Positions 38,772 to 46,648 of a stretch of 64,000 bases of DNA are shown here, one piece after another. The notes beneath the pieces are model-generated. The model did not search any database. It was not told where the DNA came from and worked only from the letters and a program-made list of their open reading frames with translations. Made by a program: the position numbers and the translations under genes. Numbering within the stretch: the stretch's first letter is position 1; each line of letters opens with the position of its first letter. Origin of the DNA: Actinomycetospora corticicola (GTDB taxonomy: Bacteria; Actinomycetota; Actinomycetes; Mycobacteriales; Pseudonocardiaceae); contig NZ_JACCBN010000001.1 in assembly GCF_013409505.1 (NCBI RefSeq), positions 4,526,001-4,590,000 of the forward strand, in the 5' to 3' direction.

Positions 38772-39536
38772 TCACATGCGTGGCTGGCCGTTCGAGGCGC
38801 CCAGCCCGCCGTCGACCGGGACGTGCGCCCCGGAGACGAAGCGGGCGTCGTCGCTGGCGAGGAAGGCGATGACATCGCCGACCTCGGCCGGCTCGGCGGG
38901 GCGCCCGAACGGGATCCGGTCGCGGAACTTGTCCATGACCTCGTCGTCGGACCGGATCCCCTCGCTCATGTCCGTCGCGGTGAGCGAGGGGTGGACGGCG
39001 TTGACCCGCACGCCGTCGGGGCCGTGGTCGAGGGCCATGGCGTTGGTCAGGTTGACCACCGCGCCCTTGGCCGCGTTGTAGGCGGCCATGCCCCAGTCGC
39101 CGCCGAGGCCCGACACGGACCCGACGTTGACGATGCTGCCGCGGGTCGCCCTGAGGTGGTCGATCGCGGCCTTCGACGCGTAGAACACGCCGTCGACGTC
39201 GGTGGCCATCACCTCGCGCCAGGTCGCGGCGTCCAGGTCGGCGACGGTGCCGGGCCGGGCGATCGCCGCGTTGTTCACGAGCGTGTCGAGCCGGCCGTGC
39301 TCGCGGGCGACCTCGTCGACCAGGCGCGTGACCGCCTCCTGGTCGGAGGTGTCGCACGCCTTCGCGACGACCGTCGACCCGGCGGGCGCGTCGGCGACCG
39401 TCTTGTCGAGCTTGTCCTGCGACCGACCCGCGATGACGACGGTGGCGCCGTCGGCGGCGAACCGGTGCGCAGCGGCGGCGCCGATGCCGGAGCCCCCTCC
39501 GGTGATGATGACGACCTTGCCGGTGAAGCGACCCAT
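38772..39536 (-). CDS. SDR-family oxidoreductase
   Basis: Classical short-chain dehydrogenase of 254 residues. The cofactor motif is TGGGSGIG (about residues 12-19); NNAA is near residue 89; the catalytic triad is Ser in VGSVSG, and Tyr and Lys in YNAAKG (about 152-157). The Gly pattern and Arg after the first strand (AGRSQDK) suggest NADP(H), but this is not certain. It converges on the monooxygenase gene. The substrate is unknown; a pathway link with the monooxygenase is possible. Confidence 0.9.
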   Translation of the reverse strand: MGRFTGKVVIITGGGSGIGAAAAHRFAADGATVVIAGRSQDKLDKTVADAPAGSTVVAKACDTSDQEAVTRLVDEVAREHGRLDTLVNNAAIARPGTVADLDAATWREVMATDVDGVFYASKAAIDHLRATRGSIVNVGSVSGLGGDWGMAAYNAAKGAVVNLTNAMALDHGPDGVRVNAVHPSLTATDMSEGIRSDDEVMDKFRDRIPFGRPAEPAEVGDVIAFLASDDARFVSGAHVPVDGGLGASNGQPRM

Positions 39537-39593
39537 GCGGGCCGGGTCCCCGGGGGCGCGCGGTGTCGAACGCGGTCACCCGTCACACCGCGG

Positions 39594-39692
39594 TTGTCCC
39601 CAGGGGTTGTCCACAGTGGGGACGAAATGACATCGGTGTGATTCATCCACAGGGTCCGTCCACAGTGTGGATGAACGACAGCGGTGTGATTC
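39594..39692. promoter_or_regulatory. DnaA-box cluster with 40-bp tandem repeats upstream of map
   Basis: Boxes: TTGTCCCCA (39594-39602), TTGTCCACA (39607-39615, perfect), TCATCCACA (39643-39651), CCGTCCACA (39656-39664) and TGTGGATGA (39666-39674, inverse of TCATCCACA). Two related 40-nt units, 39605-39644 and 39653-39692, each end CGGTGTGATTC. The region lies in the SDR-map spacer, about 27 kb from oriC. Confidence 0.65.
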
Positions 39693-39715
39693 GCGCCGGG
39701 TCCCGGGACGCGGGC

Positions 39716-39721
39716 TACTGT
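39716..39721 (+). promoter_or_regulatory. -10 element (TACTGT) of map
   Basis: TACTGT ends 7 nt before the GTG at 39729, a leaderless spacing. It lies just downstream of the DnaA-box cluster, so DnaA binding could influence map. Confidence 0.5.
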
Positions 39722-39728
39722 CGCGTCG

Positions 39729-40511
39729 GTGAGACGACGCGAGACGATCGGGCTGAAGTCGCCCGCCGAGATCGAGCTGATGCGCGAGGCCGGCCGGGTC
39801 GTCGCGCGCTGCCTGGACGCGGTGCGGACCGCCAGCGCCCCCGGGGTCACGCTCAAGGAGCTCGACACCGTCGCGCACGACGTGATGAACGACCACGGCG
39901 CGAAGCCCGCGTTCCTCGACTACCACCCGCGCTTCGCACCGTCGCCCTACCCGGGCGTGATCTGCGCGAGCGTGAACGACGCGGTCGTCCACGCCATCCC
40001 CGGCTCCTACCGTCTGGTCGACGGCGATCTGGTCAGCATCGACATCGGCGCCTTCGTCGAGGGCTGGTGCGGCGACGCCGCCGTCAGCTACGTCGTGGGG
40101 GACGCCGACCCGGGCGACCTCGCGCTCATCGACGCCACCGAGCGGGCGCTGTACGCCGGCATCGCGGCGGCGCGGAAGGGCAACACGCTCGGCGACGTCG
40201 GGGCCGCCATCGCCGGGGTCGCGCGGCCGGAGGGCTACGGGATGCTCGCCGACCACGGCGGCCACGGCATCGGGCGCGCCATGCACGAGCAGCCGCACGT
40301 CCCCAACGAGGGGAAGCGCGGCAAGGGCATGAAGCTCGTGCCCGGCCTCGTCATCGCCATCGAGCCGATGTTGCACCGCGGCGGCGAGGACGACTACCGC
40401 CACGACCCCGACGGCTGGACGCTGCGCACCGCCGACGGCAGCCGTGCCGCGCACGTCGAGCACACGGTGGCGATCACCCCGGACGGGCCGCGGATCCTCA
40501 CCGAGCTGTGA
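39729..40511 (+). CDS. map: Methionine aminopeptidase, type I
   Basis: Protein of 260 residues that removes the initiator methionine. Metal ligands fit type I enzymes: Asp in VSIDIGAF (about residue 101), Asp in GDAAVSY (about 112), His in GHGIGR (about 179), Glu in AIEPM and Glu in VEHTVAI (C-terminal). CASVNDAVVHAIPG (about 79-92) is the family signature. No N-terminal zinc-finger or SH3 tail is present. GTG start with a leaderless-type promoter. Its stop overlaps the next start (GTGA). Confidence 0.95.
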   Translation: MRRRETIGLKSPAEIELMREAGRVVARCLDAVRTASAPGVTLKELDTVAHDVMNDHGAKPAFLDYHPRFAPSPYPGVICASVNDAVVHAIPGSYRLVDGDLVSIDIGAFVEGWCGDAAVSYVVGDADPGDLALIDATERALYAGIAAARKGNTLGDVGAAIAGVARPEGYGMLADHGGHGIGRAMHEQPHVPNEGKRGKGMKLVPGLVIAIEPMLHRGGEDDYRHDPDGWTLRTADGSRAAHVEHTVAITPDGPRILTEL

Positions 40512-41377
40512 CCCCGCCCTGGTTCCACGTCCGCCCGGTCGCCCGGGACGTGTGGCTGGTGGCGGAGCCCTCGCACGTCAACTCGTGGCTGGTCGCGGGC
40601 CGCGACCGGGCCCTGCTCGTGGACACCGGGCTCGGGATCGTGCCGATCCGCCCGGTGATCGAGACGCTGTGCCCGCTTCCGGTCGACGTCGTGAACACGC
40701 ATGCGCACGTCGATCACGTCGGCGGCAACGCCGAGTTCGACCGGGTCTCGGGTTCTCCCGTCCCGACGGCGGGGGTGGATCCGGCCGAGCGCGCGTCCTA
40801 CCTCGGCTGGATGCGGGAGGTCCTCTCGGCGGCGCAGGCGTACCGGGAGCTCGACCACCGGTACTTCCACCTGCTCTCCGCCGACTCCGACCCGCGGCCG
40901 CTGCCCGAGGGCGTCGAGCGCTGGGTCGAACCCGGCCCGGCGTCGGGACCGGAGCCCGAGCCCCTGGCCGACGGCGACGCGATCGACCTCGGCGGCCGCA
41001 CGCTGACCGTGCTCCACACCCCGGGCCACAGTCCCGACTCGCTCTGTCTGCTCGACGACCGCGACGGGGTGCTGTTCGCGGGCGACACCGTGAACACGGG
41101 ACCGATCTACGCCCAGGCGCCGGAGTGCGACCTGTCGGCCTTCGCCCGCTCGACCGCACGACTGGCGGCGCTGGCGGACGACGTCTCGCTGGTCGCGATG
41201 TCGCACTTCGGCCGCGGGGTGGCGGAGCCGCGGTACCTGCACGAGGTCGCGGTGGCCTTCGAGCGGATCGTCGGGGACGACCCGGACGTGGTGTCCCGCC
41301 CGGCGCGGGACTGCACGGGTGACGTCGTGCGCGAGGCCGTCTTCGACGCGTGCTCGGTGTACCTGCCCGCCGGGTAG
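40508..41377 (+). CDS. MBL-fold metallo-hydrolase
   Basis: Protein of 289 residues. The zinc motif HAHVDH (about residues 61-66), a second His in TPGHSPDSLCL (about 174-184), Asp in FAGDTVNTG and a late His in MSHFGRG complete the metal site. This is the general glyoxalase-II-like MBL group; the substrate is unknown. The GTG overlaps the map stop as GTGA, so it is translationally coupled to map. A central stretch near 40760 carries a degenerate copy of the iterated motif. Confidence 0.88.
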   Translation: MTPPWFHVRPVARDVWLVAEPSHVNSWLVAGRDRALLVDTGLGIVPIRPVIETLCPLPVDVVNTHAHVDHVGGNAEFDRVSGSPVPTAGVDPAERASYLGWMREVLSAAQAYRELDHRYFHLLSADSDPRPLPEGVERWVEPGPASGPEPEPLADGDAIDLGGRTLTVLHTPGHSPDSLCLLDDRDGVLFAGDTVNTGPIYAQAPECDLSAFARSTARLAALADDVSLVAMSHFGRGVAEPRYLHEVAVAFERIVGDDPDVVSRPARDCTGDVVREAVFDACSVYLPAG

Positions 41378-41384
41378 GGACGGG

Positions 41385-41951
41385 TCAGGACTGCGTCGCC
41401 CCCGCGCGCTCCCGGTGGGCGGTCTCCCAGTCGGAGTCGTCGCGTCCGGTGTCCTCGCCCGACCGGTGGTCGGGCCGGCGCCGCACGCCGCGGTTCTCCA
41501 CCCGGTGCAGCTGCCCGTGGCCGTCGCGGCCCCAGTGCGTGCCGTGCGAGTCGGTGAACCGCATCTCGGGCACCGCCGGCGCCGAGTACAGCTCCTCGCG
41601 CGACACCTCGTCGGACCCGAAGGGCAGCGACCGCACCGCGTCGTGCGCCGGCGGCAGCAGGGCGAGCTCGACCGCGTGCTGGTCGTCGCTCGAGGGCAGC
41701 GAGAACAGGCACCGCACGTTGAAGACCGGCGAGTCCCCGCCGTTGTGCACGCAGAGGACGTAGTCCTCGTCGCGCTCGTGCCGCTCCCCGTCGTCGAGCC
41801 AGGCGGTGACGCCCTGCGCCTGCTGCTCCTGCCGGACCTCCACCGAGTCCTTCCGGTTCAGCAACATGATCCAGACGTAGGCGGCGAACCCGAGGAGGGA
41901 GCCGGCGCTGCCGATCGCGGACACCCACTGGGCCAGGGTCTGGGAGCTCAT
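41385..41951 (-). CDS. Hypothetical protein with one N-terminal membrane segment
   Basis: Protein of 188 residues. A membrane segment of about 20 residues near the N-terminus (GSLLGFAAYVWIMLL) is followed by a basic residue and a soluble part with DYVLCVHNGGDSPVFNVRCL, a beta-rich stretch seen in small actinobacterial membrane-anchored proteins. The C-terminal 40 residues are charged and disordered. I recognise no family. It converges on the MBL gene. The ATG at 41951 is chosen; the GTG at 41969 is possible. Confidence 0.6.
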   Translation of the reverse strand: MSSQTLAQWVSAIGSAGSLLGFAAYVWIMLLNRKDSVEVRQEQQAQGVTAWLDDGERHERDEDYVLCVHNGGDSPVFNVRCLFSLPSSDDQHAVELALLPPAHDAVRSLPFGSDEVSREELYSAPAVPEMRFTDSHGTHWGRDGHGQLHRVENRGVRRRPDHRSGEDTGRDDSDWETAHRERAGATQS

Positions 41952-42030
41952 GGGCGCGCAGGTGCCCACTCGGGGGTCGGTCCATCCCTCACCGGTGGGC
42001 GGCCGTCGCGCGCCGCTCCGCGCAGGGTCC

Positions 42031-42036
42031 TAGGTT
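42031..42036 (+). promoter_or_regulatory. -10 element (TAGGTT) of the SnoaL-like gene
   Basis: TAGGTT ends 7 nt before the ATG at 42044, a leaderless spacing. Confidence 0.5.
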
Positions 42037-42043
42037 CCCTCCC

Positions 42044-42559
42044 ATGTCGCCCAGCGCCGGTCCGCCCGCCCCCACCCCGCCCGGCCCCGACGCCACCCCC
42101 GGCGAGGTCGTGCGCTGGACCTTCGACGTGCTCAACACCCACACCGCGGCTCCCCTGCGGGCGGTGTGGACCAACGAGACGCGTGAGCGGATGCCGAGCG
42201 CCACCTACCGCGGTGCGGCCGAGATCGAGGGCTACTTCGAGGCCCTGTTCGCCGCCGTCCCCGACGTCACGCTCACGATGCAGGCCATGGCCGAGCAGGG
42301 TGAGGACGTGTTCGTGCGCTGGACGCTCACGGGGACGCACACCGGCGCCGCCCTCGAGGGTGTGGAGCCGACCGGCGCCCGCATCGACCTCGACGGCGTC
42401 GACCACTTCACGGTGCGCGCGGGGAAGGTCGTGTCGAACTTCGTCATCTTCGACCAGATGCAGTTCGCGCGTCAGCTCGGCCTGCTGCCCGCGGACGGCT
42501 CCCGGCTCGACGCGGGGCTCAAGTACGGCTTCAACCTGCTGACCCGGTTCCGCCGCTAG
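42044..42559 (+). CDS. SnoaL-like (NTF2-fold) protein
   Basis: Protein of 171 residues with a Pro-rich start and an NTF2-like core (about residues 22-145). SATYRGAAEIEGYFEALFAA and VFVRWTLTGTHTGAALEGV match the SnoaL/ester-cyclase group. These folds bind small hydrophobic ligands, and few have a known reaction. No catalytic assignment is possible. Leaderless-type promoter directly upstream. Confidence 0.75.
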   Translation: MSPSAGPPAPTPPGPDATPGEVVRWTFDVLNTHTAAPLRAVWTNETRERMPSATYRGAAEIEGYFEALFAAVPDVTLTMQAMAEQGEDVFVRWTLTGTHTGAALEGVEPTGARIDLDGVDHFTVRAGKVVSNFVIFDQMQFARQLGLLPADGSRLDAGLKYGFNLLTRFRR

Positions 42560-42617
42560 GACAGGTCACGCCGAGGCCCGTCTGGTCGTCCGGAGGGCGG
42601 GCCGGAGGGACGCGCGG

Positions 42618-42845
42618 CTACTCGGCCTTCTTGCGCGCGCGCCCGTGGGTCCCGCCGCGGCCGCGGAACTCGACGCCCGCATCCACCAGCAGTCGGCGGA
42701 CCCGGCCGATGCTGTAGCCGGTGTCGGCGCAGATCTCGCGGATGCTGGCGCCCTTCTGGTAGCGCTTCAGCAGCTCGCCGGACAACTTCTCGCGCTCGGC
42801 GCCGGTCACCCGCTGGTTGCGCGCCAGGTCGGGGGTCTTCGTCAT
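42618..42845 (-). CDS. Small conserved actinobacterial HTH protein
   Basis: Protein of 75 residues: TKTPDLARNQRVTGAEREKL, then LLKRYQKGASIREICADTGY and SIGRVRRLLVDAGV, a single helix-turn-helix, and an Arg/Lys/Gly-rich end (RGRGGTHGRARKKAE). Very similar short proteins occur throughout actinobacteria. It is a DNA-binding protein of unknown regulon. It is not a restriction-control protein by its sequence, although it lies next to a restriction-modification pair. Confidence 0.8.
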   Translation of the reverse strand: MTKTPDLARNQRVTGAEREKLSGELLKRYQKGASIREICADTGYSIGRVRRLLVDAGVEFRGRGGTHGRARKKAE

Positions 42846-42984
42846 GCGCGCATTATCACCGTGAGTGGCCGCTGACCGCCAGAACTTGCTCGTACAGACC
42901 GGACAAGCGGTCGCTGCTGACGTCCGAACGACGGAACGTGCTCACCCTTGGTGCGTTGGAGTGACGCTTTGTGTCAAATCCGCG
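42846..42984. promoter_or_regulatory. Spacer upstream of the small HTH gene
   Basis: This 139-bp spacer separates the MT-A70 stop from the HTH start, both on the minus strand. A GATAAT hexamer 6 nt before the HTH ATG on that strand resembles a leaderless -10. I see no RNA gene in it. Confidence 0.4.
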
Positions 42985-43770
42985 TCAGCTCGGCTCCGGC
43001 GGCGCCGAGCGGTAGGCCGGGTACTGCCGCCCGCGGGGCGTCACGTCCTCGGCCGCCTCCGCGCCCCAGACCGTCCAGCCCGGCCGCGGGTAGCGCGCGA
43101 ACATCTCGAGGTACGGGCCCGGCGAGCACTCCTCGATGAGGTCGTAGGCCTCGTCGGGCTTGCGGGAGTGCTCGCGCTTCATCGTCTCGATCATGTTCAC
43201 CTGCCGGCGCGCCGGCGGGAGCGTGCGCATCGACCCCCGCACACCGAACAGGATCAGCTCGGTGACGTTGCGGAAGTAGAAGCCGACCCCGCGCCCGTCG
43301 GGCCCGCCGTCCTTGCGGCGCTTGGCCCAGACGAGGTTCGAGACGTACCGGAAGCCCCACCCCTGCATCACCGCGAGGCCCTCGGGCAGCAGGGCGTTCG
43401 GCACCCACAGGTAGAGGTGCGCGTTGGCGGCGACCACGTCGGCCACCGGGAGGGCCGCGATCTCGGGCGCCGTCATCGTGTCGTACCGGTCGAGCCGGCG
43501 GTGCTCGGGCGCGACCTTCCCCGTGCGGTTGGTGAACCGCCACGGCGGGTCGGCGTACACGCACGGCCAGCCACCCTCGACCGTCGGCAGCGGCACGGCC
43601 TCGACCGGCGTGACGTCGGCCCGCAGCGGCTCGGCCCGGCGGGCGCGGCGCTCGACCGCGTCGGGCGAGGTCGCGGGCGGGGCGTCGAGGGTGTCGAGCG
43701 GTGGTGCGGTCACGGGCGGCACGGTAGCGAGGGGGTCCGACAGCCTCGGCCCGTCGTCGTGCGGGCTCAC
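42985..43770 (-). CDS. MT-A70-family adenine methyltransferase
   Basis: Protein of 261 residues. The catalytic DPPW motif is in CVYADPPWRFTN (near residue 70), and the later HLYLWVPNALLPEGL and WGFRYVSNLVWAKRR are MT-A70 hallmarks. Members methylate N6 of adenine in RNA or, in bacteria, mostly DNA. It follows the BglII-like nuclease with a GTGA overlap, so I read the pair as a type II restriction-modification system with this as the protecting enzyme. GTG at 43770; the longer frame upstream overlaps the nuclease gene and looks like shadow. Confidence 0.85.
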   Translation of the reverse strand: MSPHDDGPRLSDPLATVPPVTAPPLDTLDAPPATSPDAVERRARRAEPLRADVTPVEAVPLPTVEGGWPCVYADPPWRFTNRTGKVAPEHRRLDRYDTMTAPEIAALPVADVVAANAHLYLWVPNALLPEGLAVMQGWGFRYVSNLVWAKRRKDGGPDGRGVGFYFRNVTELILFGVRGSMRTLPPARRQVNMIETMKREHSRKPDEAYDLIEECSPGPYLEMFARYPRPGWTVWGAEAAEDVTPRGRQYPAYRSAPPEPS

Positions 43771-44543
43771 CCGGACCACCCCTCGAGCACCGGCTGATCC
43801 TCCCGGCGACCCGACCACCCGACCGGCACCGACCCGTCGTCGGGAACGAAGCACCGCGCACTGATCGCGACCGCCAGGAGCGGGCAGCCGCCCGCGTCCC
43901 CGCGCGTCATGCGCGACTCGAGCTTGCCGAGGTGCGTCGTCGTGGAGGTGGAGAACCGGCTGCGCACCTGCTCGTCGGACTGTCCCGCGGCGCGGGAGAG
44001 CCGCCGGGCGAGGTCGCGCAGGTCGTCGTGGGTGCGGGTGAGGAGCACCGCCCCGTCGATGAGGCCCGCGTCATAGAGGCTGCGGTAGGCGCCGATGTCG
44101 CGGTCGAGGTTGCCGTCCTTGGCGTTCCACTCGACGTCCAGCGCGACCCGCCCCTTGACGTTGTCGACCTTGTACCCCTCGTTGCGGACCTCGTCGGTCC
44201 GTTCGACGACCTCGTGCTCCCCGGCCGGGGCCCACGGCTGCACCTGCAGCACGGAGCGCACCACGGTGTCGACCCGGCCCTCGCGCCAGCCCCGGGAGCG
44301 GAAGTCGGTGTTGAGCCGCGCGGCCAGCTTCGACTCGTTCCCGCCGGCCTCGGTGAGGTCGACGGTGGTCAGGACGAAGGCGGCGAGCACGGCACAGAGC
44401 TCACCGAATTCCTCCGGTCCCGTGGCGGCCAGGATCGCCGCCGCGTTGCGGGTCTCGCGCAGCTCGTAGCGCTCCGCGAGGTCGGCCAGCACACCCAGTG
44501 AGCCACCCGGCACCGCCTGCGACCAGCTGTGCGTGAGCTCCAC
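43767..44543 (-). CDS. BglII/BstYI-like type II restriction endonuclease
   Basis: Protein of 258 residues. VALDVEWNAKDGNLDRDIGA (about residues 132-151) carries the D/E-x-n-E-x-K-type catalytic site expected of the BglII/BstYI family, and NKD-like AKDGNLDRD is typical there. HLGKLESRMTRGDAGGCPLL near the C-terminus is another conserved block. BglII cuts AGATCT and BstYI RGATCY; the target here is unknown. It lies before the methylase gene, overlapping by GTGA. GTG start. The iterated 15-bp motif occurs exactly in its 3' end (43832-43846), encoding VPDDGS. Confidence 0.8.
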   Translation of the reverse strand: MELTHSWSQAVPGGSLGVLADLAERYELRETRNAAAILAATGPEEFGELCAVLAAFVLTTVDLTEAGGNESKLAARLNTDFRSRGWREGRVDTVVRSVLQVQPWAPAGEHEVVERTDEVRNEGYKVDNVKGRVALDVEWNAKDGNLDRDIGAYRSLYDAGLIDGAVLLTRTHDDLRDLARRLSRAAGQSDEQVRSRFSTSTTTHLGKLESRMTRGDAGGCPLLAVAISARCFVPDDGSVPVGWSGRREDQPVLEGWSG

Positions 44544-44611
44544 GGTCGGTCAGTCTCCCAGGTGGGCCACCCGCTACCGTCCCCGGACGGGGGCCGGACG
44601 GAGGGGTGGGC

Positions 44612-46132
44612 ATGACGACGACACCCGCCCGCGGGACCGCGCTCCCGCCACTCACCGTCCGTCCTGCGGTGGCACCGTTCGCCCGACGTCCGGTGCTGCT
44701 GATCGCGGCGGCGGTCGCGCTCCTGCTCGGAGCCGTCTCGTCGCGCTACGGCTGGTTCGGCGACGAGTACTACTTCGTCTCGGCCGGCGCCCGCCCGAGC
44801 CTCGGGTACGCCGACCAGCCGCCGCTGCTCCCGCTGCTCGCGGCCCTCCTCGACCGCCTCGCGCCGGGGAACCTGGTCGTCCTGCGGCTCCCCGCGACCC
44901 TCCTGACCGCCGCCGGCACCGTCGTCGCGGCCCTCATCGCGCGGGAGTTCGGCGGTGGTCGTCGCGCCCAGGTGCTCGCGGCCGCCGTCACCGCGATCAG
45001 CCCGTACCTGCTCGCCACCGGCCACCTGCTCGCCACCTCGACCCTCGACCCGGTCTGCTGGGCCGTGGTGCTCTGGCTGCTCGCCCGGTGGATGCGTCAG
45101 CAGCGCGACGGTGCCGCGGACGACCGGCTGCTGGCCTGGCTCGGGCTGGCCGTCGCGGTGGCGCTGTTCGGCAAGGTGCTGATCGTCGTGCTGCTGGGCG
45201 CGGTACTGGTCGGGGTGGTCGTGTCCGGCCCGCGGCGGCTGCTCGGCCGACCGTGGTCGTGGGTCGGTCTCGGCCTCGCCGCCCTCACCACGATCCCGAC
45301 CCTCGTCTGGCAGGCCACCCACGGCTGGCCCCAGCTGCGGATGGGCTCGGTCGTCGCGGGCGAGTCCGACCTCTTCGGCGACCGCTGGCAGTTCCTGCCG
45401 CGCGCGTTGTACTACGCCGGCGTGCTGCCGGGCGCGGTGCTCGTCGTGGTCGGGGTGTGGGCGCTGCTGCGGTACCCCCCGCTGCGGGCATGGCGCGCGC
45501 TCGGGTGGGCGTCGGTACTGGTCACCGCCGTCCTGCTCGCGGCGGGTGGGCGGCCCTACTACCTCTCCGGCCTCTACGCGCTGCTCATCGCGGCGGGGTC
45601 GGTGGCGGCCTGCTCGCTGCCTGCTTCCCGACGTCGGGCGTGGTGGCGGTGGGTGGTCCACCCGGCGGTGGTCGTCGTCGCGGCGGTGGTGACGGTGCTG
45701 TGGGTGCTGCCCTTCGGGCCGGCGTCGTGGCGGGCCACGTCCGAGTTCGAGACGATGGGCCAGGTCGGCTGGTCGGACTTCGCGGCCGGCGTCGCGCGGC
45801 AGTGGCGGGCGCTGCCGCCCGGGACGGTCGTCGTGGCCTACTCGTACTGGTACGCGAGCGCGCTGGAGCACGAGGGCCCGAGGTATGGGCTGCCGACGCC
45901 CGTGTACTCGACGCACCGCGGGTTCGGGTACTTCGACGTCCCGCCGGGCTCGGCCGACGCGCTGCTCGTGGGCGACGTGAAGTGGGCGCCGCGGTTCTGC
46001 TCCCGGTTGGTGCCGCTCCCCACCTACGTGGGGCCGCAGGTCACGCCGGTGAACGACCGGGTGCTGCTCGCCGTCTGCACGCCCTCGCGGCCCTGGTCGG
46101 AGGCGTGGCCATCGTTGCGGAACCTGGCCTGA
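44612..46132 (+). CDS. GT39-family membrane glycosyltransferase (ArnT/PMT-like)
   Basis: Protein of 506 residues with about 11-12 membrane helices. The first loop has the catalytic acidic pair in GWFGDEYYFVSAG (about residues 47-59), typical of the dolichyl-phosphate-mannose-type GT-C fold. GYADQPPLLPLLAALL follows. The C-terminal 130 residues are a soluble extracytoplasmic domain. Such proteins transfer a sugar from a polyprenyl phosphate to a protein or lipid at the outer membrane face. GGAGG 7 nt before the ATG at 44612 decides the start. It is divergent from the restriction gene. Confidence 0.85.
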   Translation: MTTTPARGTALPPLTVRPAVAPFARRPVLLIAAAVALLLGAVSSRYGWFGDEYYFVSAGARPSLGYADQPPLLPLLAALLDRLAPGNLVVLRLPATLLTAAGTVVAALIAREFGGGRRAQVLAAAVTAISPYLLATGHLLATSTLDPVCWAVVLWLLARWMRQQRDGAADDRLLAWLGLAVAVALFGKVLIVVLLGAVLVGVVVSGPRRLLGRPWSWVGLGLAALTTIPTLVWQATHGWPQLRMGSVVAGESDLFGDRWQFLPRALYYAGVLPGAVLVVVGVWALLRYPPLRAWRALGWASVLVTAVLLAAGGRPYYLSGLYALLIAAGSVAACSLPASRRRAWWRWVVHPAVVVVAAVVTVLWVLPFGPASWRATSEFETMGQVGWSDFAAGVARQWRALPPGTVVVAYSYWYASALEHEGPRYGLPTPVYSTHRGFGYFDVPPGSADALLVGDVKWAPRFCSRLVPLPTYVGPQVTPVNDRVLLAVCTPSRPWSEAWPSLRNLA

Positions 46133-46312
46133 GACGATCGTGACCCATTCGTGATGCTGTCGCCGGAGCCGGTCTGCGCTGCGCGAGTGGTACGTGAGAC
46201 AGGTTCGCCGGGTTCGATGGCTGCCTGATGTCACCCTCGCGTCGCAGCCCTCTCGCGAGACCCCTTCTCGGGCCGGCCATGACTGTCGGGGGTTCGTACT
46301 AGTGTTCGAATC
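46133..46312. promoter_or_regulatory. Promoter region of the DUF222-HNH gene
   Basis: This 180-bp spacer ends in a LexA-like box (46294-46309) that overlaps a -10 hexamer TAGTGT (46300-46305), 7 nt before the GTG at 46313. Nothing else coding is visible. Confidence 0.6.
46294..46309. promoter_or_regulatory. LexA (SOS) box upstream of the DUF222-HNH gene
   Basis: TCGTACTAGTGTTCGA fits the actinobacterial/mycobacterial SOS box TCGAAC-N4-GTTCGA with one mismatch (T for A at the fourth base). It covers the -10 element, so LexA would block transcription. Confidence 0.7.
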
Positions 46313-46648
46313 GTGGCGGTGGAAGCGGGATTCGCGGTCGGCGACGGGGTGTTCGACACCCCGTTGCCCGCCGTCCCGCTGAGCGACCCGCGCGAGTCGG
46401 TCGGGCAGGAGTGCGAGGCCGGGCTGGTGGCCTGGCAGGCGCGGTTGGTGCACGCGGAGTGGCGCAGGGCGTGCTGGATGCTCGAGACCGCCCGATCCCG
46501 GGCCGACACGCTGGAGCGCTGGCCGGAGCCGGATCCGCGGATCATCGCCGCGCGGTTGGGGTGGTCGGTGACGATGGCCGCCGCCCGGTTGGAGACCGCT
46601 CAGGGGGCTCTGGAACGCCTGCCCCGGCTCCGGGGTGGCGATGTGTGA
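46313..46648 (+). CDS. DUF222 protein, N-terminal fragment of a frameshifted gene
   Basis: A 111-residue frame with the N-terminal part of a 13E12/DUF222 protein; RIIAARLGWSVTMAAARLE (about residues 75-93) is the first conserved helix pair. It stops at 46648, eight bases into the next frame (ATGTGTGA). Deleting one base from the GGGG run at 46632-46635 would join both frames as LPRLRVAMCEGWL. Start is the GTG 7 nt after a -10 element covered by a LexA box. It is therefore probably one gene broken by a one-base insertion. Confidence 0.7.
   Translation: MAVEAGFAVGDGVFDTPLPAVPLSDPRESVGQECEAGLVAWQARLVHAEWRRACWMLETARSRADTLERWPEPDPRIIAARLGWSVTMAAARLETAQGALERLPRLRGGDV

Noticed and set aside
42618-42845. 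Small HTH protein considered as the controller of the restriction-modification system
   Set aside because: Its sequence is that of a widespread actinobacterial household HTH protein, and it lies after the methylase with its own promoter.
42958-42979. Sequence resembling the TetR operator region at 52233
   Set aside because: Only partial similarity, no palindrome and no related regulator nearby.
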